From positions 1 to 12,666 of the forward strand of contig DCTV01000069.1 of NCBI GenBank assembly GCA_002329665.1: a stretch of DNA of 12,666 nt, written 5' to 3'. The DNA is from Christensenella sp. UBA1431. Its GTDB lineage: Bacteria > Bacillota > Clostridia > Christensenellales > UBA1431. Positions 1 to 7,177 of this stretch are shown piece by piece (the first letter of the stretch is position 1; the number at the start of each line of letters is the position of its first letter). The position numbers and the translations under genes are program-made. The notes beneath the pieces were generated by a model, which was not told where the DNA came from, ran no database searches, and saw nothing but the letters and a program-made list of their open reading frames with translations.

Positions 1-1522
1 CGTCCACCAGCGCCGCCTGCGTGCCCCTGAGGTTGTCGAGGAGCGCCTGCACCTGCTGCCGCCCGATCAGTTCGTGGCCGTAGCGTTTGATGATCTCCGT
101 CAGGTGCGTTGCGATGACCGATGGCGGGTCGATCGTATTGTAGCCCAATGCCTCGGCATGCTCGCGTTCGGACTCGCCGATCCATACCGCGGGCAGGCCG
201 AAGGCGGGTTCCACCGTTTCGATGCCCGTGAGCTCGCCCGTCGCGTTCCCGGCGTTGAGGGCCATCACGTGGTCCGCGATCACTTCCCCGCCGGACACCT
301 CCACGCCCTTGATCTTGATGACGTACCTGTTGGTGCCCAGCTGGATGTTGTCCCTAAGGCGTATCACCGGGACGATGATGCCCAGTTCCATCGCGCACTG
401 CCGCCGTATCATCACGACGCGGTCCAATAGGTCGCCTCCCTGGCTGGCGTCCACCAGCGGAAGGATGCCGTAGCCGAACTCGAGCTCGATCGGGTCGACG
501 TGCAGCAGCGACATGACGTTCTCGGGCTTTCGCTTCTCCTCGGCGAGGGCCTGCGTGACGTCCTCCTCCTCGGTCCGGACCGCGCGGGCGGCCGCCCGGT
601 GCTGCATGTACCCCAGCGTGCCGAACAGCGTGGCGAGCAGCAGTATCGTGAGCGTCGGCAGCCCGGGGATCAGGCTGAAGAGCGCGAGCATCCCGCCGAG
701 TATCATCAGCACCATCGGATGCGTGAACACCTGCGTCGTGATGTCCCTGCCCATCGTGCTCTCGGTCTCTGCGCGCGTCACGATGATGCCCGTGGAAGTC
801 GAGATCAAGAGCGCGGGGATCTGGGCCACCAGCCCGTCGCCCACGGTCGCGCGCGTGTACACCTCGATGACCTGGGAAAAGTCCATGTTGCCCTGCGTCG
901 AGCCGATGATGATCCCGCCCACGATGTTGACCGCGATGATGATGATGGAGACGATCGCGTCGCCCTTGACGAACTTGCTCGCGCCGTCCATCGCCCCGTA
1001 GAAGTCCGCCTCCTTCTGGATGCCGGTCCGCCGCTGCCTGGCCTGGTTTTCGTCGATGATCCCGGCGTTGAGGTCGGCGTCGATCGCCATCTGTTTGCCC
1101 GGCATCGCGTCCAGCGTGAACCGCGCCCCGACCTCGGCCACACGCTCGGAACCCTTGGTGATGACGATGAACTGGATCACGATGATGATGAGGAACAGCA
1201 CCAGCCCGACCACGAGGTTGTCGCCGATCACGAAGCTGCCGAAGGTATGGATCACGTTGCCCGCGTCCCCGTTGTTGCCCAGGATCAGCCGTGTCGACGA
1301 TATGTTCAGCGCGAGCCTGAACAGCGTGACGATCAGCAGCACGGACGGGAACGTCGAAAACTGCATCGCGCTCTTGGCGTAGAGCGTCACCAGCATGATG
1401 AGGACCGAGAGCGAGATGTTTATTACCAGCAGCACGTCCAGCAGAAAAGGCGCGAGGGGCAGCACGATCAGCAGGATGATGACCAGTATCGCTATGGCTA
1501 TTGAAACGTCCGAGAGCTTCAT
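1..1522 (-). CDS. flhA: Flagellar export gate protein FlhA (3' end cut off by window)
   Basis: FlhA is the large membrane subunit of the flagellar type III export gate. It forms a ring whose cytoplasmic domain docks chaperone-substrate complexes and helps use the proton motive force. I translated the frame from ATG at 1522; it stays open to the window edge and gives 507 residues of a family usually near 690. Several hydrophobic segments fill the first 300 residues. The FHIPEP-type signature RLALN lies at 69-73, and the conserved loop GSERVAEVGARF at 124-135 is followed by the LDAMPGKQMAIDADLNAG stretch at 137-154, diagnostic of FlhA/LcrD. The cytoplasmic domain starts near residue 320 and is truncated by the window, not by a mutation. 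The start lies 1 bp after the flhB stop, with a GGAGG site inside the end of flhB, so the two are probably translationally coupled. Confidence 0.98.
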   Translation of the reverse strand, partial: MKLSDVSIAIAILVIILLIVLPLAPFLLDVLLVINISLSVLIMLVTLYAKSAMQFSTFPSVLLIVTLFRLALNISSTRLILGNNGDAGNVIHTFGSFVIGDNLVVGLVLFLIIIVIQFIVITKGSERVAEVGARFTLDAMPGKQMAIDADLNAGIIDENQARQRRTGIQKEADFYGAMDGASKFVKGDAIVSIIIIAVNIVGGIIIGSTQGNMDFSQVIEVYTRATVGDGLVAQIPALLISTSTGIIVTRAETESTMGRDITTQVFTHPMVLMILGGMLALFSLIPGLPTLTILLLATLFGTLGYMQHRAAARAVRTEEEDVTQALAEEKRKPENVMSLLHVDPIELEFGYGILPLVDASQGGDLLDRVVMIRRQCAMELGIIVPVIRLRDNIQLGTNRYVIKIKGVEVSGGEVIADHVMALNAGNATGELTGIETVEPAFGLPAVWIGESEREHAEALGYNTIDPPSVIATHLTEIIKRYGHELIGRQQVQALLDNLRGTQAALVD

Positions 1523-1523
1523 C

Positions 1524-2603
1524 TTATCCTCCAACCGCCGCCGTACCCCTGAGCCGGTACAGATACGCAAGTATCTCGGCCACGGCCTGGTACATCTGCG
1601 GCGGGATCGCTTCCCCGATTTCGCACGCCGCGTACAGCGCGCGCGCCACCGGCTTGTTCTCCACGGTCACGATGTTGTATTCGGCCGCCTGTTCCCGTAT
1701 CCGCAGCGCGACGAGGTCCTTCCCCTTCGCGACCACCGTCGGCGCCTCGTCCCTGCCCTCTTCGTAGCGGAGCGCCACGGCGTAATGGGTCGGGTTCGTG
1801 ATGACCACGTCGGCCTCCCTGAGCATCTGCATCATGCGCGCGAGCCCGATCTGGCGCTGCTTCTGCCTGATCCTCCCCTTGACCTGCGGGTCGCCCTCCA
1901 CGCGCTTGTACTCGTCCTTGACCTCCTGCTTGGTCATGCGCAGGTCCTTTTCGTACTTCCACCACTGGTACACGTAGTCAAAGCCCGCTATGATCGCCAG
2001 CGCGATGCCCAGCTTGAACGCCAGCCCCATGATCGCCGAGATGATCTGCCCGGCCATCTCCACGACGTTGCCGGCCATCATGTTGCTGAAGACGCCGAGG
2101 TTCTGCTCGATCTCCGAGTACGCGATGAGCCCCAATACGACCATCTTGAGGATCGACTTGCCCAGTTGCATGAGCGAGCGCGTGGAGAAGATGCGCTTGA
2201 ACCCCTGCAGCGGGCTGATCCTGTTGAGCTTGGGCTTGGCGGCCTTCGACGAGAACAGAAGCCCCGTTTGCAGGAAGTTGACCAGCAGGGCGGCGAGCAC
2301 GGCCGCGATCAGCACCGGCGATAGCGTGATGATGAACGCCAGCACGGCGTCCTGCAGCATGACGCCCGCGTTGGCCTGCGTGAGGCTGCGATGCGCGACC
2401 CCGGGGGAGAAGAAGTGGAGGAGCAGGCCTTTCATCTGCTGGAGAATCCCCCCGCCGAAGACCTGCCAGACGCCGAACATTATGAGCAGCGCCAGCGCCG
2501 TGTTCACTTCGTTGCTCTTTCGTACCTGGCCGCGCTCCCGAGCTTCCTTTCGTTTTCTCGGTGTCGCCTTCTCTGTTCTTTCCCCGGCCGTTTTCTGGCT
2601 CAT
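1524..2603 (-). CDS. flhB: Flagellar export switch protein FlhB, full length
   Basis: FlhB is the export-gate subunit that switches substrate class from rod/hook to filament after self-cleavage of its cytoplasmic domain. The 359-residue product has the usual family length. The basic N-terminus carries the EKATPRKRKEARERGQV stretch (residues 11-27), four hydrophobic segments lie between about 33 and 212, and a PLQGFKRIFS motif sits at 131-140. The autocleavage site NPTH is intact at 270-273, followed by YAVALRY; cleavage in this family occurs between Asn and Pro. The ATG overlaps the TGA of fliR by 4 bp (ATGA), indicating coupling, and the stop is 1 bp from flhA. A second stand-alone copy of the C-terminal domain is encoded at 11422-11709. 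Confidence 0.98.
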   Translation of the reverse strand: MSQKTAGERTEKATPRKRKEARERGQVRKSNEVNTALALLIMFGVWQVFGGGILQQMKGLLLHFFSPGVAHRSLTQANAGVMLQDAVLAFIITLSPVLIAAVLAALLVNFLQTGLLFSSKAAKPKLNRISPLQGFKRIFSTRSLMQLGKSILKMVVLGLIAYSEIEQNLGVFSNMMAGNVVEMAGQIISAIMGLAFKLGIALAIIAGFDYVYQWWKYEKDLRMTKQEVKDEYKRVEGDPQVKGRIRQKQRQIGLARMMQMLREADVVITNPTHYAVALRYEEGRDEAPTVVAKGKDLVALRIREQAAEYNIVTVENKPVARALYAACEIGEAIPPQMYQAVAEILAYLYRLRGTAAVGG

Positions 2604-3397
2604 GCCGCACCTATCAGTCCGCTAAAAAGCTGTTCTATGGCCGAAAACATGTTCGAGAAGATCGTCCCGGCGAACCCCACGAAGACCGGCATCATCACGA
2701 GGAGCATCACGAGCCCGATGAGGATCTTCACCGGTATGCCCACCACGAACACGTTCATCTGCGGCACCGTCCGCAACAACACGCCCATCGCCGCCTCGCC
2801 CAGGAGCGCCGCCGCGATAATGGGGATGGCCACGTTCACGGCCAGCAGGAAGGAGAGCGCGAACACCTCCGCCGCCGCCAGCCCGATGTCCGGCGAGATC
2901 ACGACCTGTCCCAACGGTATCTGCTCCACGGTGACGCTCAGGATGCGGATAAGCATGTGGTGCCCGTTGACCCCGAAAAACGCGAGGATGAGGATGAGGT
3001 TTAGAAGGTTCCCCACCATGGGCACCTGCGCCTCGTTCTGCACGTCGGTCACGCCCGCCATCCCCAGCCCCATGTGCATGTCTATGATCTGGCCGGACGT
3101 GAACACCAGTCCGAAAAACGCGGTGGTCACGAACCCGATAATCAGGCCGAACGCCAGTTCCTTGATGCACATGAACCCGTAGACGATCGCGTTGTTGCCG
3201 TATTCGAGCGGCGCCGCCGGCGGGTAGGTCATGTACAGGATGTAGGTCAGCAGCAGGCAAAACCCTATCTTAACAAGCGCCGGTATGTTCCTGCGGCCGA
3301 ATATCGGGGACGAGAAGATCAGCGCCGAAACGCGGAGCATCAGCAGCAGGAACACGTCCAGTTTCAGGGGAAGCAGGTTTTGCAGCGTCTCCAGCAT
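2600..3397 (-). CDS. fliR: Flagellar export gate protein FliR
   Basis: FliR is an integral membrane subunit that assembles with FliP and FliQ into the helical export gate at the centre of the basal body. The 265-residue product is the normal length and almost wholly hydrophobic. The N-terminus has the family pattern LLMLRVSALIFSSPIFGRR (residues 18-36), and a conserved FVTTAFFGLVFTSGQIID segment lies in the middle. The C-terminal hydrophobic region PVKILIGLVMLLVMMPVF is also typical. The gene starts 10 bp downstream of the fliQ stop and overlaps flhB by 4 bp. Nothing is missing or unusual. Confidence 0.97.
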   Translation of the reverse strand: MLETLQNLLPLKLDVFLLLMLRVSALIFSSPIFGRRNIPALVKIGFCLLLTYILYMTYPPAAPLEYGNNAIVYGFMCIKELAFGLIIGFVTTAFFGLVFTSGQIIDMHMGLGMAGVTDVQNEAQVPMVGNLLNLILILAFFGVNGHHMLIRILSVTVEQIPLGQVVISPDIGLAAAEVFALSFLLAVNVAIPIIAAALLGEAAMGVLLRTVPQMNVFVVGIPVKILIGLVMLLVMMPVFVGFAGTIFSNMFSAIEQLFSGLIGAA

Positions 3398-3406
3398 GGG
3401 CCCCGG

Positions 3407-3676
3407 TCACCCGACCATCGTGCTCGCGTACCCGAACACCCTCGTCGCGAACTCGGTGAGGGCCGAGAGCATCCAGCCCCCGAATATCAGCAACGCGAGG
3501 AACACGCCCACGATCTTCGGGACGAAAGCCAGCGTCTGCTCGTTGATCTGCGTCGTGGCCTGGAAGATGGACACCACGACGCCTATCACCAGCGCGATGC
3601 CCAGCAGCGGCGCCGCAACGGACAGGATGGTCACGACGGCGTCCTGCGCGACCTGTATCACCTGGCCCTGTTCCAT
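3407..3676 (-). CDS. fliQ: Flagellar export gate protein FliQ
   Basis: FliQ is a small two-helix membrane protein, present in several copies around the FliP-FliR core of the export gate. The 89-residue product matches the family size. Two hydrophobic helices (about residues 16-38 and 53-74) flank a short polar loop containing the conserved FQATTQINEQTLAFVPK stretch. A purine-rich GGGGGAACGG sequence lies upstream of the ATG. The gene sits 56 bp after fliP and 9 bp before fliR, the usual P-Q-R order. Confidence 0.97.
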   Translation of the reverse strand: MEQGQVIQVAQDAVVTILSVAAPLLGIALVIGVVVSIFQATTQINEQTLAFVPKIVGVFLALLIFGGWMLSALTEFATRVFGYASTMVG

Positions 3677-3732
3677 ATTCCCGTTCCCCCTCCATGTCGT
3701 CTCCCGGTCATATAATCAGCCGTTTCCCGCCG

Positions 3733-4482
3733 CTATCCGAACCCGGTGACCAGCGTCTGCACCGTGAGCATCCAGCCGTCCACCAGCACGAACAGCAGGA
3801 CCTTGAAGGGCAGGGAGATGATCGTGGGCGGCAGCATCATCATGCCCATCGACATCAGCGCGCTGGCCACGATCATGTCGATCACGATGAACGGGATGTA
3901 GAGCAGGAACCCGATCTGGAACGCGCGCTTGATCTCGCTGGTGACGAAGGCGGGCATGAGCACCTCCGTCGGGACGTCCTCGAGCTTCTCCGCCTCCACG
4001 GACGCCACGCCCTGGAAGAACTTCAGGTCCTCCTTGAACGTCTGGCGGAACATGAAGTCCCGCACGGGCTCGAGCGCCTTTTCCACCGCCTCCTCCTGCG
4101 AGATCTCGTTGGCGACGTAGGGCTGGTACGCCTGCTCGTCTATTTTGGCCAGCACCGGGCTCATCACGAAGAACGTGAGGATCAGCGCGATCCCGACCAG
4201 CACCTGGTTGGGCGGCATCTGCTGCAGCCCGAGCGCGTTCCTTACGAACGAGAGCACGATGATGATCCGCGTGAACGACGTGAACATGATGAGGATCGAT
4301 GGCAGCAGGGTCAGCAGGGTTAAAAGCCCGAGTATGTCCAGCGTCTCCGACCTCGAGCCCAGCAGCCCGCCGAGCGGTTCTGCGGTCGTGCTCCTCGCGT
4401 CCGCCGACGAACAGCCGGCCAGCAGGATCACCGCCAAAAGGAGAAGGGCGAACAGGATCGCGCGTTTACGCTTTGCACTCAC
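3733..4482 (-). CDS. fliP: Flagellar export gate protein FliP, GTG start, with an unusual lipobox
   Basis: FliP forms the pentameric core of the flagellar export channel together with FliR and FliQ. I chose the GTG at 4482 as start. It overlaps the fliO TGA by 4 bp (GTGA), has an AAAGGAAG site upstream, and gives a 249-residue protein of normal length; an upstream in-frame ATG at 4569 would add 29 polar residues unlike the family. Family motifs are clear: SFVRNALGLQQMPPNQVLVG, LTFFVMSP, SEIKRAFQIGFLLYIPF and MGMMMLPP near the C-terminus. FliP normally has a cleavable signal peptide. Here residues 1-24 read as basic start, hydrophobic core, then LLAGC with Cys24, a textbook signal peptidase II lipobox. 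Whether it is lipidated is unknown. Confidence 0.96.
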   Translation of the reverse strand: MSAKRKRAILFALLLLAVILLAGCSSADARSTTAEPLGGLLGSRSETLDILGLLTLLTLLPSILIMFTSFTRIIIVLSFVRNALGLQQMPPNQVLVGIALILTFFVMSPVLAKIDEQAYQPYVANEISQEEAVEKALEPVRDFMFRQTFKEDLKFFQGVASVEAEKLEDVPTEVLMPAFVTSEIKRAFQIGFLLYIPFIVIDMIVASALMSMGMMMLPPTIISLPFKVLLFVLVDGWMLTVQTLVTGFG

Positions 4483-4967
4483 TCGTCTTCTTCCTTTCGT
4501 CTGTGTTCCTGGCGATACCGGCGAAGGAGTTCCTCGTTCTCGCGTTTCCTCTGCATGAGCCTCTTCCACGCGCCGCGCGCCTTTTTGATCGAAAAACCCT
4601 TCTTTTCTCGGGCCTCTTCGGCCTCATCGCCGTCTGCGGGCGGTTCCTTCCCGCGCACGGCCCCGGCCATGAACGAGGAGAACGCCGGCTGTTTCTTTTC
4701 GCCGGGGTCGTCCTCTTCGTCGATCTCGGGCTTGCCGAGGATGCTGATCTGCTGGTTCGTCGCCCCCAGCAGGTAGTATTTCTTCCCTACCTTCACCAGG
4801 TAGACCGTCTTGTCCCTGGCGAGCATAAGGCGGTCGGCCACGTGCATGTGTCGGCTCTTCGCCGACTTCAGGCCTCTTTTCGAGATATACCTCGCCGTGA
4901 AGTAGGCCGCGGCCAGCACCGCCGCGAAAATAAGCAACTGGAAGATGATGTCCTTATAACCCCCCAT
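4479..4967 (-). CDS. fliO: Flagellar export accessory protein FliO
   Basis: FliO is a small membrane protein that acts as a scaffold for assembly of the FliP ring and is not part of the finished gate. The 162-residue product has one N-terminal membrane segment (about residues 8-27) followed by a small beta-type domain with VADRLMLARDKTVYLVKVGKKYYLLGAT (42-69), the most conserved part of the FliO/FliZ family. The rest is a long acidic then strongly basic, probably disordered or helical tail ending in RRKEEDE. The start has a GGGG Shine-Dalgarno core 6 nt upstream. It is the fliP neighbour expected in this order. The 174 bp before it is open in the same frame but holds no start codon. The family is weakly conserved, so identity rests on both motif and position. 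Confidence 0.92.
   Translation of the reverse strand: MGGYKDIIFQLLIFAAVLAAAYFTARYISKRGLKSAKSRHMHVADRLMLARDKTVYLVKVGKKYYLLGATNQQISILGKPEIDEEDDPGEKKQPAFSSFMAGAVRGKEPPADGDEAEEAREKKGFSIKKARGAWKRLMQRKRENEELLRRYRQEHRRKEEDE
4490..4497 (-). promoter_or_regulatory. Ribosome binding site deciding the fliP start
   Basis: AAAGGAAG on the minus strand lies 7 nt upstream of the GTG at 4482, inside the last codons of fliO. Together with the GTGA stop/start overlap it supports the GTG start over the upstream ATG at 4569. Confidence 0.6.
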
Positions 4968-5141
4968 GTGTTTCCCCTTTCGGGCAAAGCGCCGCCCGTA
5001 CCGTCGCGCATCCTTTTCGCACGCGGATGGATTTTCCGGTTTTTTCCCGGGTCCGTCCGTTTCGTATGTTTTTTCTGCCTCCGGCGGCTGCGGGCCTTTT
5101 TTGCCGCCGCCGCGCTTTATCGATGTGTTTTCGTTTCCCTG
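4968..5141 (-). other. fliE-fliO gap, open in the fliE/fliO frame but without a start codon
   Basis: This 174-bp spacer is unusually long for the operon. Read in the frame of fliE it has 58 codons with no stop between the fliE TAA and the fliO ATG, and none of them is ATG, GTG, TTG or CTG. The encoded string would be polar and lysine/proline rich. Third positions are less GC-biased than in the flanking genes, which argues against a coding function. I see no convincing terminator or promoter here. Confidence 0.5.
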
Positions 5142-5444
5142 TTACACCTGCATGTGCATGATCTCGTTGTACGCGTCAATCACCTTGTTGCGTATCTGCA
5201 CCGTAAGCTGCAGCGCCAGTTCCGCCTTTTGAGCGTCGATCATCGCCGTGTGCAGGCTGTCCCCGCTGCCCGAGAGCAGCATCGCGTTGCTTTTTGCGTC
5301 GGCCGCTTCCGTCCCGGAAGCCTGGTTGATCGCGTCGCCCAGCACGTTCCTGAAGCTTTCGCCGCCGCCCGAGGCGCTTTTTTCGCCGCCTAATGAATGA
5401 ACGAGGGCGTTTTGGGCCGACACCGCGTCTATCGACAGGTTCAT
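5142..5444 (-). CDS. fliE: Flagellar hook-basal body adaptor FliE
   Basis: FliE links the MS ring and export gate to the base of the rod and is the first rod-type protein exported. The 100-residue product has the normal size. The C-terminal half is diagnostic: LHTAMIDAQKAELALQLT, then VQIRNKVIDAYNEIMHMQV at the very end. The N-terminal half is a variable Ser/Gly/Ala-rich stretch with SFRNVLGDAINQ (30-41). The ATG is 5 bp from the flgC stop, with an AAGGTG site 6 nt upstream. In most bacteria fliF and fliG follow fliE; here fliO follows instead. Confidence 0.97.
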   Translation of the reverse strand: MNLSIDAVSAQNALVHSLGGEKSASGGGESFRNVLGDAINQASGTEAADAKSNAMLLSGSGDSLHTAMIDAQKAELALQLTVQIRNKVIDAYNEIMHMQV

Positions 5445-5449
5445 TTACT

Positions 5450-5896
5450 TCACCTTCCTATTTCCAGCGCTTTGAGGCACATATCCTTGCTTGCGTTGAT
5501 CGCCGTGACGTTGGCCTCGTAAGCCCTGGACGCGGAGATCATGTCCACCATCTCGGTCACGACGTCCACGTTGGGCTTCTCGACGTACCCCTGGGCGTTC
5601 GCGTCGGGGTGGTCGGGGTCGTATGCGAGCTTCAACGGGGACGGGTCCTCCGCCACGCCCGTCACGCGCACGCCCCCGGGAGCCCCGCCGTCGGCGTTGC
5701 TGAGGTGCGAGGAGAACGATTCGCCCGGCTGCTGTTCGAAAACGGTCACCCTCCTGCGGTACGGTTCGCCGTTCTCCGTCCTGGTCGTGTCCATGTTCGC
5801 GATGTTTTCCGCGATCACGTCCATCCGGAAGCGCTGGGCCGTCAGGCCCGACGCGCTGATGTCCATGGCCCTGAAAATGCTCATATAGTCCGTCAT
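5450..5896 (-). CDS. flgC: Flagellar proximal rod protein FlgC
   Basis: FlgC is a proximal rod subunit exported by the flagellar type III system. The 148-residue product is a normal length. It shows the rod/hook N-terminal motif GLTAQRFRMDVIAENIANMDTTRT (17-40) and the C-terminal helix motif VDVVTEMVDMISASRAYEANVTAINASKDM, both typical of FlgC. The start used here is the ATG overlapping the flgB TGA by 4 bp (ATGA). A second in-frame ATG at 5884 gives MSIFRAMDIS, closer to the usual family start, and the GGGAG site lies 12 nt before it but directly against the first ATG. Either is possible; the difference is four residues. Confidence 0.97.
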   Translation of the reverse strand: MTDYMSIFRAMDISASGLTAQRFRMDVIAENIANMDTTRTENGEPYRRRVTVFEQQPGESFSSHLSNADGGAPGGVRVTGVAEDPSPLKLAYDPDHPDANAQGYVEKPNVDVVTEMVDMISASRAYEANVTAINASKDMCLKALEIGR

Positions 5897-6303
5897 CTCC
5901 CTTCCGTGATCGCCGTCCTGAGACGGATAAACTCGCTGTTCATTTTTTGCAGCAGCGCGTAGTACTCGATGTTGTTCTTGGCCAGTTCGTTCATCTCGTA
6001 CTCGACGTCGACGTTGTTGCCGTCCATGCGCATCGTCGTGCCCGTGTCGGCCACGACCTGCGGCCTGACGCCTTCGATGCCGGGCGTTCCGATGTCCATG
6101 TGCTTTTCCCGGGTCTTCTTGAGCGCGAGGCCGCCGCCTTCCTCAATCGCGCTTTTCACGTATTCCTCGAACTTCACGCGCGACGCCTTGAAGCCGGGCG
6201 TATCCGCGTTGGCGATGTTGTCCGCGATCACCTGGTTGCGGAGCGCGCAGGCGTCCAGCCCCTTCTCCAGCGCGTTTGTCATACCGAACATTGAATCGAA
6301 CAA
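5893..6303 (-). CDS. flgB: Flagellar proximal rod protein FlgB, TTG start
   Basis: FlgB is a proximal rod subunit, assembled on FliE. From the TTG at 6303 the product is 136 residues, the family's normal length. The N-terminal helix and motif LRNQVIADNIANADTPGFKA (21-40) and the C-terminal NVDVEYEMNELAKNNIEYYALLQKM stretch identify it. The TTG is preceded by GGAGG with 7 nt spacing. The next ATG (6291) is too far from this site (19 nt), and the frame extended upstream into the transglycosylase gene encodes a non-FlgB sequence. The gap to the upstream stop is 13 bp, and the stop overlaps flgC by 4 bp, so it is co-transcribed and coupled. Confidence 0.96.
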   Translation of the reverse strand: MFDSMFGMTNALEKGLDACALRNQVIADNIANADTPGFKASRVKFEEYVKSAIEEGGGLALKKTREKHMDIGTPGIEGVRPQVVADTGTTMRMDGNNVDVEYEMNELAKNNIEYYALLQKMNSEFIRLRTAITEGR

Positions 6304-6310
6304 TGGTTTC

Positions 6311-6315
6311 CCTCC
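6311..6315 (-). promoter_or_regulatory. Ribosome binding site deciding the flgB TTG start
   Basis: GGAGG on the minus strand lies 7 nt before the TTG at 6303 and just after the stop of the transglycosylase gene. It is the only good Shine-Dalgarno site near the flgB start and makes the rare TTG initiator the best choice. Confidence 0.7.
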
Positions 6316-6316
6316 G

Positions 6317-6940
6317 TTAATAACCGGCCGTGTAGCCGTAGTCCCGGGCGTACCCGAGCACCGTTTCGGCATAGGTTCTGGCACCCGCCGAAAGGCCGTT
6401 CCAGAGATCCCGGGCGGTTTTTGTGTCGCTCAGGCTCCCGACCTTCCCCGGCCCGCGGTTGTAGGCCGTGAGCGCCAGGCCCACGTCTCCCCCGTACCGC
6501 TTTATCAGCCCGGCGAGATACCGCGTTCCGCCGTCGATATTCTGCGCCGGGTCGAACGCGTCCGTGACCTTCAGGCCGGACGCGGTGCCGGGCATCAGCT
6601 GCATCAGGCCCATGGCCCCGCAGCAGGATACCGCGCCGGGGTTGAAGCCGGACTCCGCCTTTATCACGCCTTTGATGAGGCTCTCGGGCACCGAATATTT
6701 CGTTGAAGCTTCTTTTATCAGGGAATCATAGGCCGTGGGCGGCGATGCGGACGCGGCCCGTGCGCCGGCCGCCCCGGTAGCGTTCACCTGCAGGCCCGTG
6801 TGGGTCGCGGCGGTCCGGGCCGAAGAGAGCGCTTCGGCGAATCCCGTCCGTCCGTACCCGTGGAGCGCGTCGAGTTTCGACTGATACATGCCAAAAACCT
6901 GATTCCATTTGTTGGCCCAGGCCTGTTCCACGATGTTCAT
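6317..6940 (-). CDS. SLT-type lytic transglycosylase, first gene of the rod/export operon
   Basis: The C-terminal half is a goose-lysozyme/SLT domain (GH23 type), which cuts the glycan strands of peptidoglycan. Visible motifs are the catalytic Glu96 in AESGFNP (95-101), GLMQLMPGTA (111-120), DPAQNIDGG (130-138), YLAGLIKRYGGD (141-152) and LTAYNRGPGKV (157-167). Residues 1-70 are a polar, Ala/Gly-rich leader with no hydrophobic signal sequence, so Sec export is not evident; export through the flagellar channel is an inference. I start at ATG 6940 (207 residues), with GTGAGG close upstream; the in-frame TTG at 6955 has a poor site. It stands directly before flgB (13 bp gap), which suggests a role in opening the wall for the rod, like the enzymatic domain of FlgJ in proteobacteria. 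Residues 106-107 are an unusual Cys-Cys pair. Confidence 0.93.
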   Translation of the reverse strand: MNIVEQAWANKWNQVFGMYQSKLDALHGYGRTGFAEALSSARTAATHTGLQVNATGAAGARAASASPPTAYDSLIKEASTKYSVPESLIKGVIKAESGFNPGAVSCCGAMGLMQLMPGTASGLKVTDAFDPAQNIDGGTRYLAGLIKRYGGDVGLALTAYNRGPGKVGSLSDTKTARDLWNGLSAGARTYAETVLGYARDYGYTAGY

Positions 6941-7015
6941 GTCCTCACCGTCCAATTGCAGGTTTTTCCGTTCTGCAAAGCCCCTTTTTTACCGCTTGTA
7001 AAAGTTAATCATCAC

Positions 7016-7043
7016 AAATCGGCAAAACATAACATAAAATTTT
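7016..7043 (-). promoter_or_regulatory. Candidate sigma-28 (FliA/SigD) type promoter for the flgB-flhA operon
   Basis: On the minus strand the -10 candidate GCCGATTT (7016-7023) matches the SigD/FliA consensus GCCGATAT at 7 of 8 bases. The best -35 is AAAA at 7040-7043 with a 16-nt spacer, against TAAA with 14-16 nt. It lies about 75 bp before the transglycosylase start, in an AT-rich segment that stands out from the GC-rich surroundings. A weaker sigma-A-like pair in the same segment (TTCAAA and TATGTT) cannot be excluded. Confidence 0.4.
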
Positions 7044-7103
7044 CACTTTTTGAATAAATTTTCGGTTTTATTATTAGTATTGAGCAAAAACCGCCTCCTT
7101 TTC

Positions 7104-7118
7104 TTCACGGGCCGTGAA
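7104..7118. repeat. 15-bp inverted repeat TTCACGGGCCGTGAA
   Basis: The sequence is a perfect 7-bp inverted repeat around one central base. It lies between the yaaR terminator and the AT-rich promoter region, where an operator could act on the downstream operon. It differs at one base from a sequence inside each tandem repeat of the FliK-like gene. A regulatory role is only an inference. Confidence 0.45.
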
Positions 7119-7138
7119 CCCCCTTTCACCGGGTCACG

Positions 7139-7172
7139 AAAAACCGCAGTTGCCCCGGGGCAGCCTGCGGTT
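7139..7172 (-). terminator. Intrinsic terminator of the fliD-fliS-yaaR operon
   Basis: On the minus strand the outer arms AACCGCAG and CTGCGGTT pair perfectly over 8 bp, with an inner GC-rich palindrome (TGCCCCGGGGCA) extending the stem past a short bulge. Five T residues (7143-7139) begin at the base of the right arm. It is 117 bp past the yaaR-like stop and before the promoter-like region of the next operon, so it separates two transcription units. Confidence 0.8.
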
Positions 7173-7177
7173 CATAA

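Noticed and set aside
500..1504. Long plus-strand open frames opposite flhA, and similar ones opposite fliD and the hydrolase gene
   Set aside because: They are His/Arg/Asp-rich antisense shadows produced by GC-biased codons of the real minus-strand genes; they have no family motifs.
3300..3308. CCCGATAT on the minus strand resembling a sigma-28 -10 element
   Set aside because: It lies inside the fliR coding sequence, where it encodes part of the conserved SPIFGR motif, and no -35-like TAAA is present at the right distance.
5893..6384. A longer FlgB starting at 6384
   Set aside because: The extra 27 residues are unlike FlgB, overlap the transglycosylase gene, and lack a ribosome site; the TTG at 6303 has GGAGG at good spacing.
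7043..7087. A 14-codon reading frame on the minus strand (TTG start) after an orphan GGAGG at 7094-7098, a possible leader peptide
   Set aside because: It is very short with a TTG start, it lies upstream of the best promoter candidate and so would not be in that transcript, and nothing links its sequence to attenuation.
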